Positions 58,401 through 64,000 of a DNA stretch of 64,000 bases are shown one piece after another. Under the pieces are notes generated by a model, which had not been told where the DNA came from, ran no database searches, and saw nothing but the letters and a program-made list of their open reading frames with translations. The stretch's first letter is position 1. Every line of letters starts with the position of its first letter. The DNA lies in assembly GCA_017654935.2 (NCBI GenBank), contig CM065682.1, forward strand, positions 36,933,938 to 36,997,937, written 5' to 3'. The stretch comes from Phymorhynchus buccinoides (Eukaryota; Mollusca; Gastropoda; Neogastropoda; Raphitomidae). The position numbers were made by a program, and so were the translations under genes.

Positions 58401-61400
58401 TTATAATAAGGTGTGCCTTGTAGTACGAAAAATATGGTATTTGATGGGATGTAAGGCGATACCTTCATTTCTCCAGATTGAGACCACCTGTGCCTTATGA
58501 CTAATAATAATATTGGGCATTTCTAGCGCTTAATCTTTAATAAGCCTTAAGCGCTTACAACAATAAATAAGTTATTAATAAATTAATAAACCATCAATAG
58601 AAACAAACCTCAAAAATATGTTAAGCACACACGCATAAAATTTTGTGTGGCTGCACCTAACCCCTAATCCTTTAGTTAACGAAGTACAGTAGTTTTGCTT
58701 GAGATTCTTTATCATTAAATAGAGATTGTTTAGGCATGTTTTAACTCTTATAATAATTAAAAAAAAAGAGTGAAGCAAAAGAAACTTTTCATGTTTTGTT
58801 ATAGAAATGTATGTTAAATGGTTTGTCCATTTTTAGTCCACTCAGGAGTCATAAAAAGGTGCGTCGCTCATTGCTACCGGAGGTTCAGGCTGACGCTCCT
58901 GCTACGAGCAAGGTATGTGTGTGCTGGGTTTTGCATGGCTTAAACTGCTTCCTTGTCAGGAAAGAAATCCTTTTTTTGAAAAATCGGTTCAGACAGAATT
59001 CTGTTTTTTGAAAATTTTCAACAACAAAATAATAAAAACTGGGAAAAAAACAGCTTAGCGGTAAGCAAAAACATGATTGCCGTTGAATAAGAGCCCCAAT
59101 TATGCATCCAAATTGATCAGCTTCGTTGCCCCATTTCCTTCTTTTTTTTTTTAAATGATCAGATTTAACCCTTGGTTTTGTGTGTGTACATGTGTGTGGG
59201 ACATGGATGTGTGTGTATGTTAGTGAGAATGTCTGATGGTTGCGATCTTTTAAAAGCCTTCCAGCAACCCTATCCGATCCCCACCCTCCCCCTGGTTGGC
59301 ACACCATCATGCTGGTGCATGCTGAACGTACACTTGCTGATCGTTTGGGCAGATTGTTTGTGATAGATTTGTGTAATACGTTATTGTTATTTTAGTAAAT
59401 CATCCATTTTGGGGACCATCTATAATATGACGTAATGTTTTAAAGATAATGAGTTAACCCCTTCACTGCCAGAGGAAAACAGAAATTATCGATTTTCCTA
59501 CTATAAATTTTAAAGAAGACCCATTAGCTCAATCTGATAAAATGGTCTACAGTACAGATATATCTTTCCTGGCTTGTCTAAATAAACAAGCGCGAAAATC
59601 GCAATAGTTTGTGGCACGCGGTCTATTTTTACCACTCCAATCATGAGTTACCTCCCCTGGCTTTTCAATAATTTTAATCTGTAAACCAGAATGTTATCTC
59701 TGCACCATTTCGTAACTTTTTATATCTTTTGGAAAACATTTAAAACTATGTATCCTACTTATGCTCATCAAAAGAAGCACAGCATACTCCTCGTGTCTGT
59801 TGTAGTGTCTGTATTACGTATGTTTATTATTTTGCACGCTTTTAAAATACATCATTTTAAAGAGCGGCCTCAATTAATTTTGAAGTGTAGCCTCGATTTG
59901 AAGTGCGACTTTTGTAAAAATGTGCGACAATTTTGGACCGACAGACAACCCGACCGACCGACAAAGTGAGTTATAGGTTTGTGGCTTGAGCCACAAACAA
60001 AAGCCATCATTCCAGGGCTATGACGTCAAAAGTTATTTAATCATCAATGGCATCACACACCCTGTAGTAGAGACAGGACTTGGCAGGGAAAGGGTTAAGG
60101 AAGATTGTTGTTTTATTCACAAACTTGTAATTATTCTGTTCCCAGTATATTTTTAAAAAATTGAATAAATGTTTATTTTCAGACGTCCCCAAACAGTATG
60201 GCATCGAAGGCTGTTGTTCCTTGGAATCCCAAACCAGAGGTGAGAACTGTAATCACTTTAAAAAAAAAAATGTTTTGAAGTTCACTGCATTCCAAAACAG
60301 GAAGAAGAAAAAACCCCACTTTCGGACAAAAGAATGTGAGGACAGCTGGCATTGTGGAAAGGTCCTCAAAGCCAACCATTCCCTTAAGGGCCAGCCACAC
60401 GTCCACTAAAATCGTACGATACGATTTGATCGCATGGTCTCCAAGAACAAATGTGATTCGCGCTTCGAGATCTCGTGATCGAATCGTGTCGTGCGATTTT
60501 AGCTGACGTGTGGCTGGTCCTTTAGGCTACAGCACTGAAAGCCAGTGTAAATGCCCCCTAGTTTGAGGCACAGTCTTCCACAAAGCACCAATCTGCACCA
60601 TGAGTTAACATTACCAGGCATCAGAATTGTCAGAGGATTAAGAATTTCTGACAGAGGATTGGCTTTTACTGTCAGAGATGTTGCCTTTTTAGTGAGGGTA
60701 ACATTTTCTAGCAAACATTATTTTAAAGTGATATCTCACTGCATGAACTTGATTGACTTTTTGGTCCTGCTGGGAACAGATTTTAGTGTTGACCCTCTAC
60801 AGGGTTATATTTACCATCCCTAAAATATCGGCGACTACGTGGTGATTTAATAAATGTTTATAAAAAATTTCACAATTCTGATATTACTAACAAACATTTT
60901 TGTTACGACTTTCTAACTACTGAAAAACTAGGTATAATGATTTGAAATTACTAACCCAATACAACAGAACTAACATTAGACAGAATTTCTTTAGTAACAG
61001 AGTCACTAAATACTGGAATTCTCTTCCAGCACATATCAAATTGGCACCTAACCTTAATCAGTTCAAAAACCTCCTCGATAAAGACCCCAAGATTCAACAA
61101 TTGAAATGTGTATATGATTAACACATCTAAAAGTGTCCTAGTCATGCCAATCATGAAAAAGAATACAAATAATCAGAAAGGGCACCCCAAAAAAAATAGC
61201 TATGGGGTTCCAGTTCCTGCCGATTCAGCATCATGCCGAGCTTCCGCTGAATGGGTCTTGGCTGGCTGGCTGGGTCACAGTAGATTAGGGTTGCTTTTTA
61301 TTTGTTTTTCTTCTGTGTGCGACCTTCGGACCTCGACCAAACAGTCTAAAAAAATCAAATTGTTGATTGTGGATACTAAATGGTAGAAGAAGACACATTA

Positions 61401-64000
61401 AGAGGCTGCAAAGCCTAGTAGTTGTCCTCATTCTCTGACCTGGCCTACAGACTGGGGCCTTGATGGCCCTAGTATCGCAGCTTTCAGAGCATTGGACTTC
61501 TGACTATTCTGATGCCTGATTACGGTATGAAATCACTGCCCTTGAGTGCAGGTGATAACGGTGGACATGGAGGCAGATGACGTTGACCTGCAGCGGGCCA
61601 TCAAGCTCAGCATGCAGGAGTACCAGGACAGCTTGCGTGGGCAGATCACCACCACCACCACCAGCCCCTCCGCCTCAACCACCACCAACGACAGCCACAA
61701 CAATGGCTCAGTTTTGACCCAGCAGTCTGCTTCTGCCTGTGAAGAAGGTAGGAGGTTGTGTGGTGTGGCTGATTGATGATGTCATCATACCTTTTTAACC
61801 CTTTCACCTTGTTTTCAGACCCAAATTTCTTTGAAACTTACCCAGGTAGATTAAAGCTTATTTGGGATTCCTCTATGGTGTGTTTAACCCTTTCACCGCC
61901 AGTGTCGCATTTATGCCCCACAATGGTTTTAATACCCAATAATCCAAAGACCCCATTTTCTTAATTTTGGGAGGTAAGGCTAGGCTTAATGATATACATG
62001 TCAAAGAGGAATTCACAATATTGCAGGTATATTTTTCTCTACCCAGTTAAGTTTAATGTTGTTTTTGTGCTCAAAAATGGTTGGTGGCTAAAGAGTTCAG
62101 ATAAAGCCTATCCTTACCTCCCAAAGTCTAGAACATCTTGTTGGATAACAGACCCTGGTTTGATGCCTTTTAGTGACATGGGAGTTAAATCATTTGGGTG
62201 CCGAAAGGCAACTTTGGCCATGAACGGGTTAAAGCTTTTTTTTAAAAACTGATCAGAGAAATATTTTGTGATCAGAATAACTTCATGTGTGTTTTTGTGT
62301 GTTGAATTTTAGTTTAATGGCATTTTATTAACCCTAAAAAAAACCTGCACACAACCAAGTTAAAGTTTGTCAGCAGTCAGTGTGTGTGTGAGTGTGTTCA
62401 TATTGATTGTTGCACTGACCACCTTATCACTAAATTCTCGCTTTTCCAGTTGCTCTGACGTCTTTTGTCTTCTTTTTTTCTTTCTTTTTAAAAAAATATA
62501 TTTTTAAGGTCCTGTATCACATACTAGATATGTTTTTAAATTCTGCCAATATAATTTTGTGTGTGTGGCATTTCAGAGGAAGGGAAAATGGACTTGCGCA
62601 GTATGTCGTACGAAAAACAGATGCAGCTGGCCATCCAACGAAGCCTGGCAGAGAAGGAGACGGACAACTTCCAACACTTCCAAACACCACAGCACTCAAA
62701 CGATTTAGAGCATCACCCTTCAGCCCCAGCCCCTATAGTGTTTAAAAAACCACCGTCGAGCCTCAAGAATGACAACAAAAGCAAAGACATTCTCACTCTC
62801 ACTAACGACTACAATCTAGTTGCGGATGCCCCGTCTTCGAACGACGAAAACGACGAACTGGACATGAGCATTCTAGGTGTAAGAAGCTTCACCTCAGCGT
62901 CTGACTTCATGTGCGACACCGACATCAGACAGGGGAGTCCGGATGGCGAGAGATGTAACAACAATGCTGCAGACAGCGCACATCCCGTGTTCACCAGCTG
63001 CCGGAGCCCCAACGCGATGGACAAGAGTGTGGAGGCAGCAGAAACTTCCACCATGTCCGCGAATATTGGTTCCTTGGGTGCCCTGTCCAACATGTCGGCA
63101 GAAACGTTGCGAGACTCTAGCGTAGATGATAAAGAAGGCAGCATTATGAACACGTGGGATGACGATGAGGAGGGGTTTCATGTGGAGCATTACGACCCTG
63201 TGAGCAGTCCCAGCTGCACTGTGAAAAGGCAGGATGGTGACACTTCACTGCAGTCGGTGCCCGAAGCACCGTACTTGCAAGACGAGGATAGCTTCATTGC
63301 CAAGTCTTTCATGAACGACTGGGCTGACGCTGCCGAGATGACTGGTGGTTTGGGTAAAGGTAAGCACCAGACTTTGTTTTGACTTTTTTCTTTTCTACAG
63401 GATTTGATTTCTGTTGTGTATGTGTGTGTGTTGGCTCTGGTTTGAAAGAAAAAATACTACATGGATCTGTGTGGCTTCTGTATTCTTATGTACTGTGCTT
63501 GACGCCATATTGTGCAGACAATGAATATACAGTAAGTCGCAGTAATGTTAATGATATCCATGAAAATTGTGAGCAACAAAACAAGTACCATTATGTCAAT
63601 GTATTCAGTGTCTGAACAAATACTGGAACGTGACTTAGAATTACAAAGTATTCTTACTCAAACTACACATTTTTCTGTAAAGCTGCTCATGTTGCAGTTA
63701 AAACTACTCATGCACAGTTTAGGAGATAAGCAGGTCTGTTCCAGAAAATGGATGGAAATGAAGGTACCAGTAGTCAAATTAGTTCATATTATGTTCTTTC
63801 TTATGATTTTGTTCCTCCTTTGTTCTTATTAGGTATGAAAGGAGGAACGGAAGAGAAAGAGAACGTGTCCCCCGAAGCCAAAGGCGACAGAAGTCAAAGC
63901 AAGGCAGACTGCAGGGAAGCAAAAGTGGACAAAGAAACGGAAGAGAAGCAACTCCAGCGCAGGCTGCGGCTCGCCGAAATAGAGGTTGGCAATGGGCTAT
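33552..64000 (+). CDS. USP37: Ubiquitin carboxyl-terminal hydrolase 37-like, partial at the 3' end
   Basis: Twenty coding exons (listed below) join without a frame break from ATG 33552 to the window end, over 1400 residues; human USP37 is 979. Order: PH-like N-terminus (1-108); repeat block (about 109-434); KEN motifs at 437-439 and 455-457; a basic region (about 510-570); Cys box NLGNTCYMNA with catalytic Cys near 622; DAHEF at 704-708; CMNC and CQKC zinc ribbon; RVLILHLKRY near 907; UIMs near 1046-1060 and 1112-1127. The His box (GHY type) must lie beyond the window. USP37 removes ubiquitin chains in the nucleus and is cell-cycle controlled by APC/C-Cdh1 (family knowledge). Most exons are phase 2 to 2. 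Confidence 0.92.
33836..33964. mobile_element. Short MITE family G
   Basis: Ends tagaataccaa and ttagtactcta, interior like 19695-19842. Its right end lies 34 bp before the acceptor of exon 3. Confidence 0.65.
33999..34152 (+). CDS. USP37: USP37 exon 3, end of PH-like region
   Basis: Encodes INGAEVSLKSTRLTIKQKTG through GETLNITQGLLKELQSWLK. Donor gtatgt at 34153, phase 1. Residues 58-108. Confidence 0.9.
34878..34951. repeat. Hairpin, ~28-bp arms
   Basis: tccggatatgaagggcaaaa with following bases pairs with ttttgcccttcatatccgaa; the loop is about 18 bases. Confidence 0.8.
35027..35642. mobile_element. 616-bp DNA element, caggcatgctac ends, 5-bp target duplication
   Basis: Exact 12-bp inverted ends caggcatgctac and gtagcatgcctg, flanked on both sides by gaaac (35022-35026 and 35643-35647). 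Removing the element and one gaaac restores a continuous family A repeat. Interior is GC-rich and includes a 47-bp tandem repeat. No transposase. Confidence 0.9.
35118..35265 (+). repeat. 47-bp tandem repeat, three units
   Basis: Unit cgcgccacgcttcgcggaac followed by tcttactacgcgtgcaagca and gtcgact. CpG-rich compared with its surroundings; lies inside the 35027-35642 element. Confidence 0.9.
35799..36183. mobile_element. TTAA-flanked MITE, ctctttcg subfamily
   Basis: TTAA 35795-35798 then ctctttcgttcatg; right end cagaagccaaagag then TTAA 36184-36187. Inverted-end match is short (ctcttt), so support rests mainly on the two TTAA sites and resemblance to other subfamilies. Confidence 0.55.
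36420..37190. other. USP37 intron, nothing recognised
   Basis: AT-rich sequence up to the exon 4 acceptor, without a repeat or exon I can name. Confidence 0.5.
37213..37993 (+). CDS. USP37: USP37 exon 4, repeat-rich linker
   Basis: 781-nt exon, phase 1 to 2, residues 109-368. Six imperfect repeats of about 35 residues, each opening like SKAEVGHRKKLDSTPSGRLS and continuing with D.xPQTNQEL.KSH. Two neighbours (from about 37353 and 37461) are nearly identical. The repeats are basic and polar with no predicted fold. The end, GLKRKKASVEKLSCLSLLDG, is echoed in exon 5. I know of no such repeats in vertebrate USP37. Confidence 0.88.
38063..38247. mobile_element. TA-type (pogo-like) MITE, 'ttcggacta' family
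   Basis: TA 38061-38062 then ccgtatttttcggactataa; right end tagtccgaaaaatatgg then TA 38248-38249. Starts 69 bp after exon 4. Confidence 0.88.
38330..38560 (+). repeat. Dispersed repeat family F
   Basis: aataatattaatagtg leader, then catttatatagtgcactcct and gagctctatgcgcttaac; ends in a cacacacgcaca stretch. Confidence 0.6.
38849..39046 (+). CDS. USP37: USP37 exon 5, seventh repeat
   Basis: Phase 2 to 2, residues 369-434. Opens SKAEAGHRKTTYSASKAGLS and ends GLQRKEGSAEEPLCVSPTDS then DSESPHFTR, paralleling the end of exon 4; it looks like a duplicate of that exon's 3' part. Donor gtattg. Confidence 0.88.
39055..39321. mobile_element. TTAA-type MITE, ccctttcaccgcca subfamily, beside a donor site
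   Basis: Left end tgaaccctttcagtttcaccgcc (in parts; six extra bases in the inverted end, TGAA for TTAA) begins 8 bp after the exon 5 donor. Right end tggcggcgaaaggg then TTAA 39322-39325. Confidence 0.8.
39705..39942. mobile_element. TTAA-type MITE, ccctttcgccgcca subfamily
   Basis: TTAA 39701-39704 and 39943-39946 flank ccctttcgccgcca and tggcggcgaaaggg, an exact inverted pair. Same orientation as 39055-39321. Confidence 0.9.
40098..40242. mobile_element. Short pogo-like MITE, tggaacctcc ends
   Basis: tggaacctcccttataagac at the left and gtcttataatggaggttcca at the right are inverted repeats with one mismatch. Internal ggtcttatnnggga copies face both ways. Confidence 0.75.
40442..40516 (+). 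CDS. USP37: USP37 exon 6, two KEN motifs
   Basis: 75-nt exon, phase 2 to 2, residues 435-459: RMKENKHMNVAIIEDLEDDC then KENQH. KEN occurs at 437-439 and 455-457 around an acidic stretch. KEN boxes are the APC/C-Cdh1 degrons known for USP37 (family knowledge); function here is inferred. Confidence 0.85.
40983..41366. mobile_element. TA-type MITE, gcggactataag variant
   Basis: Left ctgtaattcgcggactataa; right agtccgtgaattgcgg then TA. Ends pair over about 16 positions. Interior is GC-richer near the left end (ctgcggctagtactgtgccg). Confidence 0.6.
41933..42082 (+). CDS. USP37: USP37 exon 7
   Basis: Acceptor tctatctggcag, phase 2 to 2, residues 460-509: RGPVNQNVEPPSQFNSKPLP then TFRFYGQGALEKRIFTDLDS and KNGICKVVKS. 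An alternative acceptor (ttttgtag at 41899) would add a stop-containing frame and is less likely. Confidence 0.85.
42084..43960. other. USP37 intron; possible MITE at 42851-43066
   Basis: A candidate element has ends ctttaaagacccagtg-like and gagtggatctttaaag, imperfectly inverted. Also a G run at about 42230 and (TG)-rich sequence near 43750. Otherwise nothing recognised. Confidence 0.35.
43965..44200 (+). repeat. 31-bp tandem repeat, about 7 units
   Basis: Unit gaatgccccaaaatgtggct then tccggtttttg, decaying toward the right. Ends about 260 bp before the exon 8 acceptor. Confidence 0.9.
44462..44644 (+). CDS. USP37: USP37 exon 8, basic region
   Basis: Acceptor gttatttgcag, donor gtgggt, phase 2 to 2, residues 510-570. 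Includes KKRLKKMSYAGFKKPFEKFK and RINSWRKR; strongly basic, a candidate nuclear localisation region (inference). Confidence 0.85.
44776..45030 (+). repeat. 85-bp tandem repeat, three units
   Basis: Unit gaactgtcataggggcacct then ggtcatgcagtgattcctgc, catctgtgggatcccatcc and tctttgtgataag. Starts 131 bp after the exon 8 donor. Confidence 0.92.
46062..46249. mobile_element. TA-type (pogo-like) MITE, 'ttcggacta' family
   Basis: TA 46060-46061 then ccgtatttttcggactacaa; right end tagtcagaaaaaatacgg then TA 46250-46251. Contains a C run at about 46101-46117. Confidence 0.88.
46262..47286 (+). repeat. 44-bp minisatellite, about 23 units
   Basis: Unit gagcctgattcgtattataa then cttaaacgaccatgaaggaacaa(c/t), in parts. 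Very homogeneous: the only common variants are aacgag/aatgag and caacca/cgacca. Starts 12 bp after the right end of the 46062-46249 MITE. Confidence 0.97.
47287..48160. other. USP37 intron, no gene recognised
   Basis: Contains a caagtcaagtcaagtg run near 47797-47813, resembling the caattcaattcaatc run at about 1785. Both precede a SINE-like block with ttcattatct or ttttattgtc. Nothing else supported. Confidence 0.4.
48167..48594. mobile_element. Inverted-repeat element, gtgcatgggaaaaac ends
   Basis: Left tgacagtgcatgggaaaaac then agacataa; right ttatgtaggtttttcccatg then caccatca. About 24 of 28 positions pair. Interior noncoding. Right end lies 65 bp before exon 9. Confidence 0.65.
48659..48787 (+). 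CDS. USP37: USP37 exon 9
   Basis: Acceptor gtgtgcag, donor gtaagt, phase 2 to 2, residues 571-613: RPVSGSFLPPQKAKGQFSDL then MSTYSWSQNTLLTAVKKEAP and PLQ. The LQG junction leads straight into the catalytic domain as in USP37 proteins. Confidence 0.88.
48845..49022 (+). repeat. Dispersed repeat family E
   Basis: cagacgccacttctgacgat, ggaacttggagggtgcat and ggagaaagacctactgctta match 20275-20448. Begins 58 bp after exon 9. Confidence 0.75.
49023..50360. other. USP37 intron, no gene recognised
   Basis: No exon or inverted repeat that I can support; several open frames here lack conserved motifs. Confidence 0.45.
50361..50495 (+). CDS. USP37: USP37 exon 10, catalytic Cys box
   Basis: Acceptor tgtgttccag, donor gtaagt, phase 2 to 2, residues 614-658. 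GFANLGNTCYMNAILQSLFG is the USP Cys box; Cys about 622 is the nucleophile by family rule. Followed by LDTFSIDLHSVCKRYGKVLT. Confidence 0.96.
50812..51240 (+). mobile_element. LINE C-terminal fragment with zinc finger
   Basis: Reads LRWAGHVVRMAEERLPKRIL, then SHGGQKKRFKDTLKVSLKDF and, after frame breaks near 51042, CPHCQRTFQAGIGLTSHLRT ending HPSS and stop. This is the usual end of an endonuclease/RT LINE protein, with C2H2 spacing C-2-C-12-H-3-H. Its finger region is the unit of the following array. Confidence 0.88.
51147..51515 (+). repeat. 92-bp tandem repeat, four units, of a LINE zinc-finger end
   Basis: Unit ccccctcaactctctcctgt then cctcactgccagaggacctt, ggcctcacaagtcacctaag and actcatccatcatcctga. 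Each unit encodes the finger and stop of the LINE in one frame. Sits 140 bp before exon 11. Confidence 0.95.
51657..51789 (+). CDS. USP37: USP37 exon 11
   Basis: Acceptor gtgtattgcag, donor gtaagt, phase 2 to 0, residues 659-703: LALTRLMLTKQRPANNTADK then VEDLLHGVKRAISATARRFI and GSQQH. Leads directly to the DAHEF exon. Confidence 0.94.
52320..52683 (+). mobile_element. tRNA-derived SINE, plus-strand copy
   Basis: Head: gtggcacagtggtagcgcgt (A-box region) and gagttcgaacctgggtac (B-box region). Body: tcggatgagacgataaaccg, cttagcacacgttaaaccca and gcgctctctaggtgggagca. Ends gactataaagtacctaatac. Matches 3630-4010 on the other strand. Confidence 0.9.
52772..53187 (+). CDS. USP37: USP37 exon 12, DAHEF motif and linker
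   Basis: Acceptor atttttcag, donor gtaagt, phase 0 to 2, residues 704-841. DAHEFLLQVLDQLKEE is the conserved USP block after the Cys box; then a Ser/Pro-rich linker of about 95 residues and NFEFEVVHAFRCM, where the Cys starts a CxxC pair completed in exon 13. Confidence 0.95.
53249..53406. mobile_element. TA-type (pogo-like) MITE, 'ttcggacta' family
   Basis: TA 53247-53248 then cattttttggactataaggc; right end ttatagtctgaaaaatacag then TA 53407-53408. 62 bp after exon 12. Confidence 0.82.
53848..54135 (+). repeat. ~72-bp tandem repeat, four units
   Basis: Unit tgtgagtgaatttgttgtag then aagtaactttttgaggagaa, aaatgcacacccaaaaaact and cattgggttta. Ends about 45 bp before exon 13; the last unit is decayed. 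Confidence 0.93.
54181..54246 (+). CDS. USP37: USP37 exon 13, zinc-ribbon start
   Basis: Acceptor ctccctccag, phase 2 to 2, residues 842-863: NCQEQVQKAEQFNDLSVDIP then KC. With exon 12 it forms RCMNCQ, a CxxC zinc-ribbon half. Confidence 0.93.
54299..54777. mobile_element. DNA element with ~52-bp inverted ends
   Basis: Left ggtggcacaccgcgcagttt then ggacattttgtgttcatttt; right is its complement ending gtgtgccacc at 54777. A second inverted pair lies inside (gatgtctt/aagacatc, tttactcgtgttcttcatc). TAAA precedes and follows, a possible short target duplication. Confidence 0.8.
55603..55731 (+). CDS. USP37: USP37 exon 14, second CxxC
   Basis: Acceptor cgttttgcag, donor gtatgg, phase 2 to 2, residues 864-906: KLGTTLSLQDALDIFFKKEE then INYRCQKCQHTMAEVTHKFA and KLP. 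SLxDAL..FF and YRCQKC are standard USP motifs. Confidence 0.95.
56030..56335 (+). repeat. ~152-bp direct repeat, two units
   Basis: gtttgtataaaagttcagct, tgtatctc(a/g)tgaactactg and aagggtggaaagtggtgtgt occur twice. Contains G-rich runs. A half-unit (cgtgaactagtgaatagaatc) precedes it near 55977. Confidence 0.8.
56461..56605 (+). repeat. Dispersed repeat family D
   Basis: gtccctgcactccact, cccctggacccctgccttgc and cccaggagcacccatg match 8262-8425. Confidence 0.65.
56825..56977 (+). CDS. USP37: USP37 exon 15, LHLKRY box
   Basis: Acceptor tctgctgcag, donor gtacct, phase 2 to 2, residues 907-957. RVLILHLKRYTYSQSNNKTQ is the USP block before the fingers/palm core, followed by EKILLPRYLSLQDHCDTSTI. 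Confidence 0.95.
57611..57706 (+). CDS. USP37: USP37 exon 16
   Basis: Acceptor gtttcctcag, donor gtaggg, phase 2 to 2, residues 958-989: SPLKSPLLNSPIGQPLAATP then DYRRRRRSQEEN. Five consecutive Arg suggest a nuclear signal. Confidence 0.88.
57812..58302. mobile_element. TTAA-type MITE, ctctttctatgctagcc subfamily
   Basis: TTAA 57808-57811 and 58303-58306 flank ctctttctatgctagcc and ggccagcatagaatgag, inverted with two mismatches. 491 bp, noncoding. Confidence 0.9.
58314..58438. mobile_element. TA-type (pogo-like) MITE fragment
   Basis: Shares ggcccttgcgtcttataata and tgtagtacgaaaaatatgg with the 'ttcggacta' family, but the left end is lost. A further fragment follows near 58445 (gatgtaaggcgatacc). 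Confidence 0.6.
58497..58570 (+). repeat. Dispersed repeat family F, short copy
   Basis: taataataatattgggcatt then tctagcgcttaatc and taagcgcttacaa. Confidence 0.5.
58837..58912 (+). CDS. USP37: USP37 exon 17
   Basis: Acceptor catttttag, donor gtatgt, phase 2 to 0, residues 990-1015: GPLRSHKKVRRSLLPEVQAD then APATSK. Confidence 0.82.
59458..60094. mobile_element. TTAA-type MITE, ccccttcactgcca subfamily
   Basis: TTAA 59454-59457 and 60095-60098 flank ccccttcactgcca and tggcagggaaaggg. 637 bp; an internal palindromic gtggcttgagccac lies near 59980. No coding motif recognised. Confidence 0.85.
60183..60239 (+). CDS. USP37: USP37 exon 18
   Basis: Acceptor ttattttcag, donor gtgaga, phase 0 to 0, residues 1016-1034: TSPNSMASKAVVPWNPKPE. 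Small and removable without a frame change, so alternative use is possible. Confidence 0.75.
60386..60524. mobile_element. Short MITE, ggccagccacacg ends
   Basis: aagggccagccacacgtcca then ctaaaatcgtacga pairs with tcgtgcgattttag and gacgtgtggctggtccttta. Arms about 34 bp in a 139-bp element; the middle is CpG-rich. Confidence 0.8.
60811..61121 (+). mobile_element. CR1-like LINE 3' end
   Basis: Reads LPSLKYRRLRGDLINVYKKF, then after one frameshift near 60930 YNDLKLLTQYNRTNIRQNFF and SNRVTKYWNSLPAHIKLAP to a TAA at 61119. The same RRLRGD and FF.NR..xxWN landmarks occur in the intron 1 LINEs. Confidence 0.85.
61552..61747 (+). CDS. USP37: USP37 exon 19, first UIM
   Basis: Acceptor ttgagtgcag, phase 0 to 1, residues 1035-1099. 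DVDLQRAIKLSMQEYQDS has the ubiquitin-interacting pattern (acidic start, Ala, Ser). Followed by a Thr/Ser-rich run and ACEE before gtagga. Confidence 0.92.
61888..62095. mobile_element. TTAA-type MITE, ccctttcaccgcca subfamily, decayed
   Basis: TTAA 61884-61887 then ccctttcaccgccagtgtcg; right end ggttggtggctaaagag then TTCA. An isolated left-end-like ttaaccctttcacc also occurs at about 61796. Confidence 0.75.
62100..62228 (-). mobile_element. TTAA-type MITE half, reverse orientation
   Basis: Reverse-complement matches of the same subfamily: cctatccttacctccca, tgatgccttttagtgacatg and aactttggccatgaacggg followed by TTAA. The outer end of the element is missing, so the two copies meet head to head. 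Confidence 0.65.
62577..63359 (+). CDS. USP37: USP37 exon 20, second UIM and acidic linker
   Basis: Acceptor ggcatttcag, donor gtaagc, phase 1 to 1, residues 1100-1360. YEKQMQLAIQRSLAEKE is a second UIM. The rest is acidic and Ser-rich (for example NTWDDDEEGFHVEHYDPVSS) and ends FIAKSFMNDWADAAEMTGGL. Confidence 0.92.
63833..64000 (+). CDS. USP37: USP37 exon 21 (cut by the window end)
   Basis: Acceptor gttcttattag; phase 1 entry. GMKGGTEEKENVSPEAKGDR has a third KEN at about 1369-1371. Continues EKQLQRRLRLAEIEVGNGL to the edge. The frame stays open; an exon end at gttggc (about 63983) is possible but weak. Confidence 0.82.

Overview
The window is eukaryotic and looks like a lophotrochozoan, most likely gastropod mollusc, genome. 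It has small exons with GT-AG introns, very dense short inverted-repeat (MITE-like) elements, tRNA-derived SINE copies, CR1-like LINE debris, many minisatellites and long G or C homopolymers. Two protein-coding genes are supported, both on the + strand and both cut by the window edges. Species and family assignments are inference from the sequence; no search was run.

Gene 1 (1 to 15539) is the 3' part of a front-end fatty acyl desaturase (FADS type, delta-5/delta-6-like). Nine exons join without a frame break into 267 codons plus a stop. They carry the end of His box I, His box II and the QIEHH His box III. The cytochrome b5 domain would lie upstream of the window. Two of its acceptor regions have been tandemly amplified: a 62-bp unit spanning branch point, pyrimidine tract, AG and the first 16 exon bases (14 acceptors, 1738-2748), and a ~119-bp unit containing a whole acceptor plus 63-64 exon bases and a donor-like GT (five decoys before the real exon, 10816-11443). 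In both arrays only the last copy can give an open product.

Between the genes (15540 to about 27960) I see no convincing coding exons. There is a TTAA-flanked MITE just after the desaturase stop, a 94-bp pyrimidine-rich array, a 324-bp near-perfect foldback, a second foldback with ~100-bp arms, and G/C-homopolymer-rich repeats.

Gene 2 (promoter about 27980, ATG 33552, open to the window end) is a USP37-type ubiquitin-specific protease. Twenty coding exons keep phase throughout and give over 1400 residues: an N-terminal PH-like region, an unusual block of seven ~35-residue repeats, two KEN motifs in one small exon, the catalytic Cys box (about residue 622), the DAHEF motif, a CxxC zinc ribbon, the LHLKRY box and two ubiquitin-interacting motifs. 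The catalytic His block lies beyond the window. Its first intron holds CR1-like LINE fragments; other introns hold nested transposons and satellites.

Mobile DNA themes: at least ten TTAA-flanked MITEs of several subfamilies with CYCTTTnnnnGCC-like ends, one of which carries what looks like a promoter and first exon; a TA-flanked pogo/Tigger-like family; and two unrelated LINE 3' ends whose terminal coding sequence has itself become a tandem array (54 bp x about 29; 92 bp x 4).
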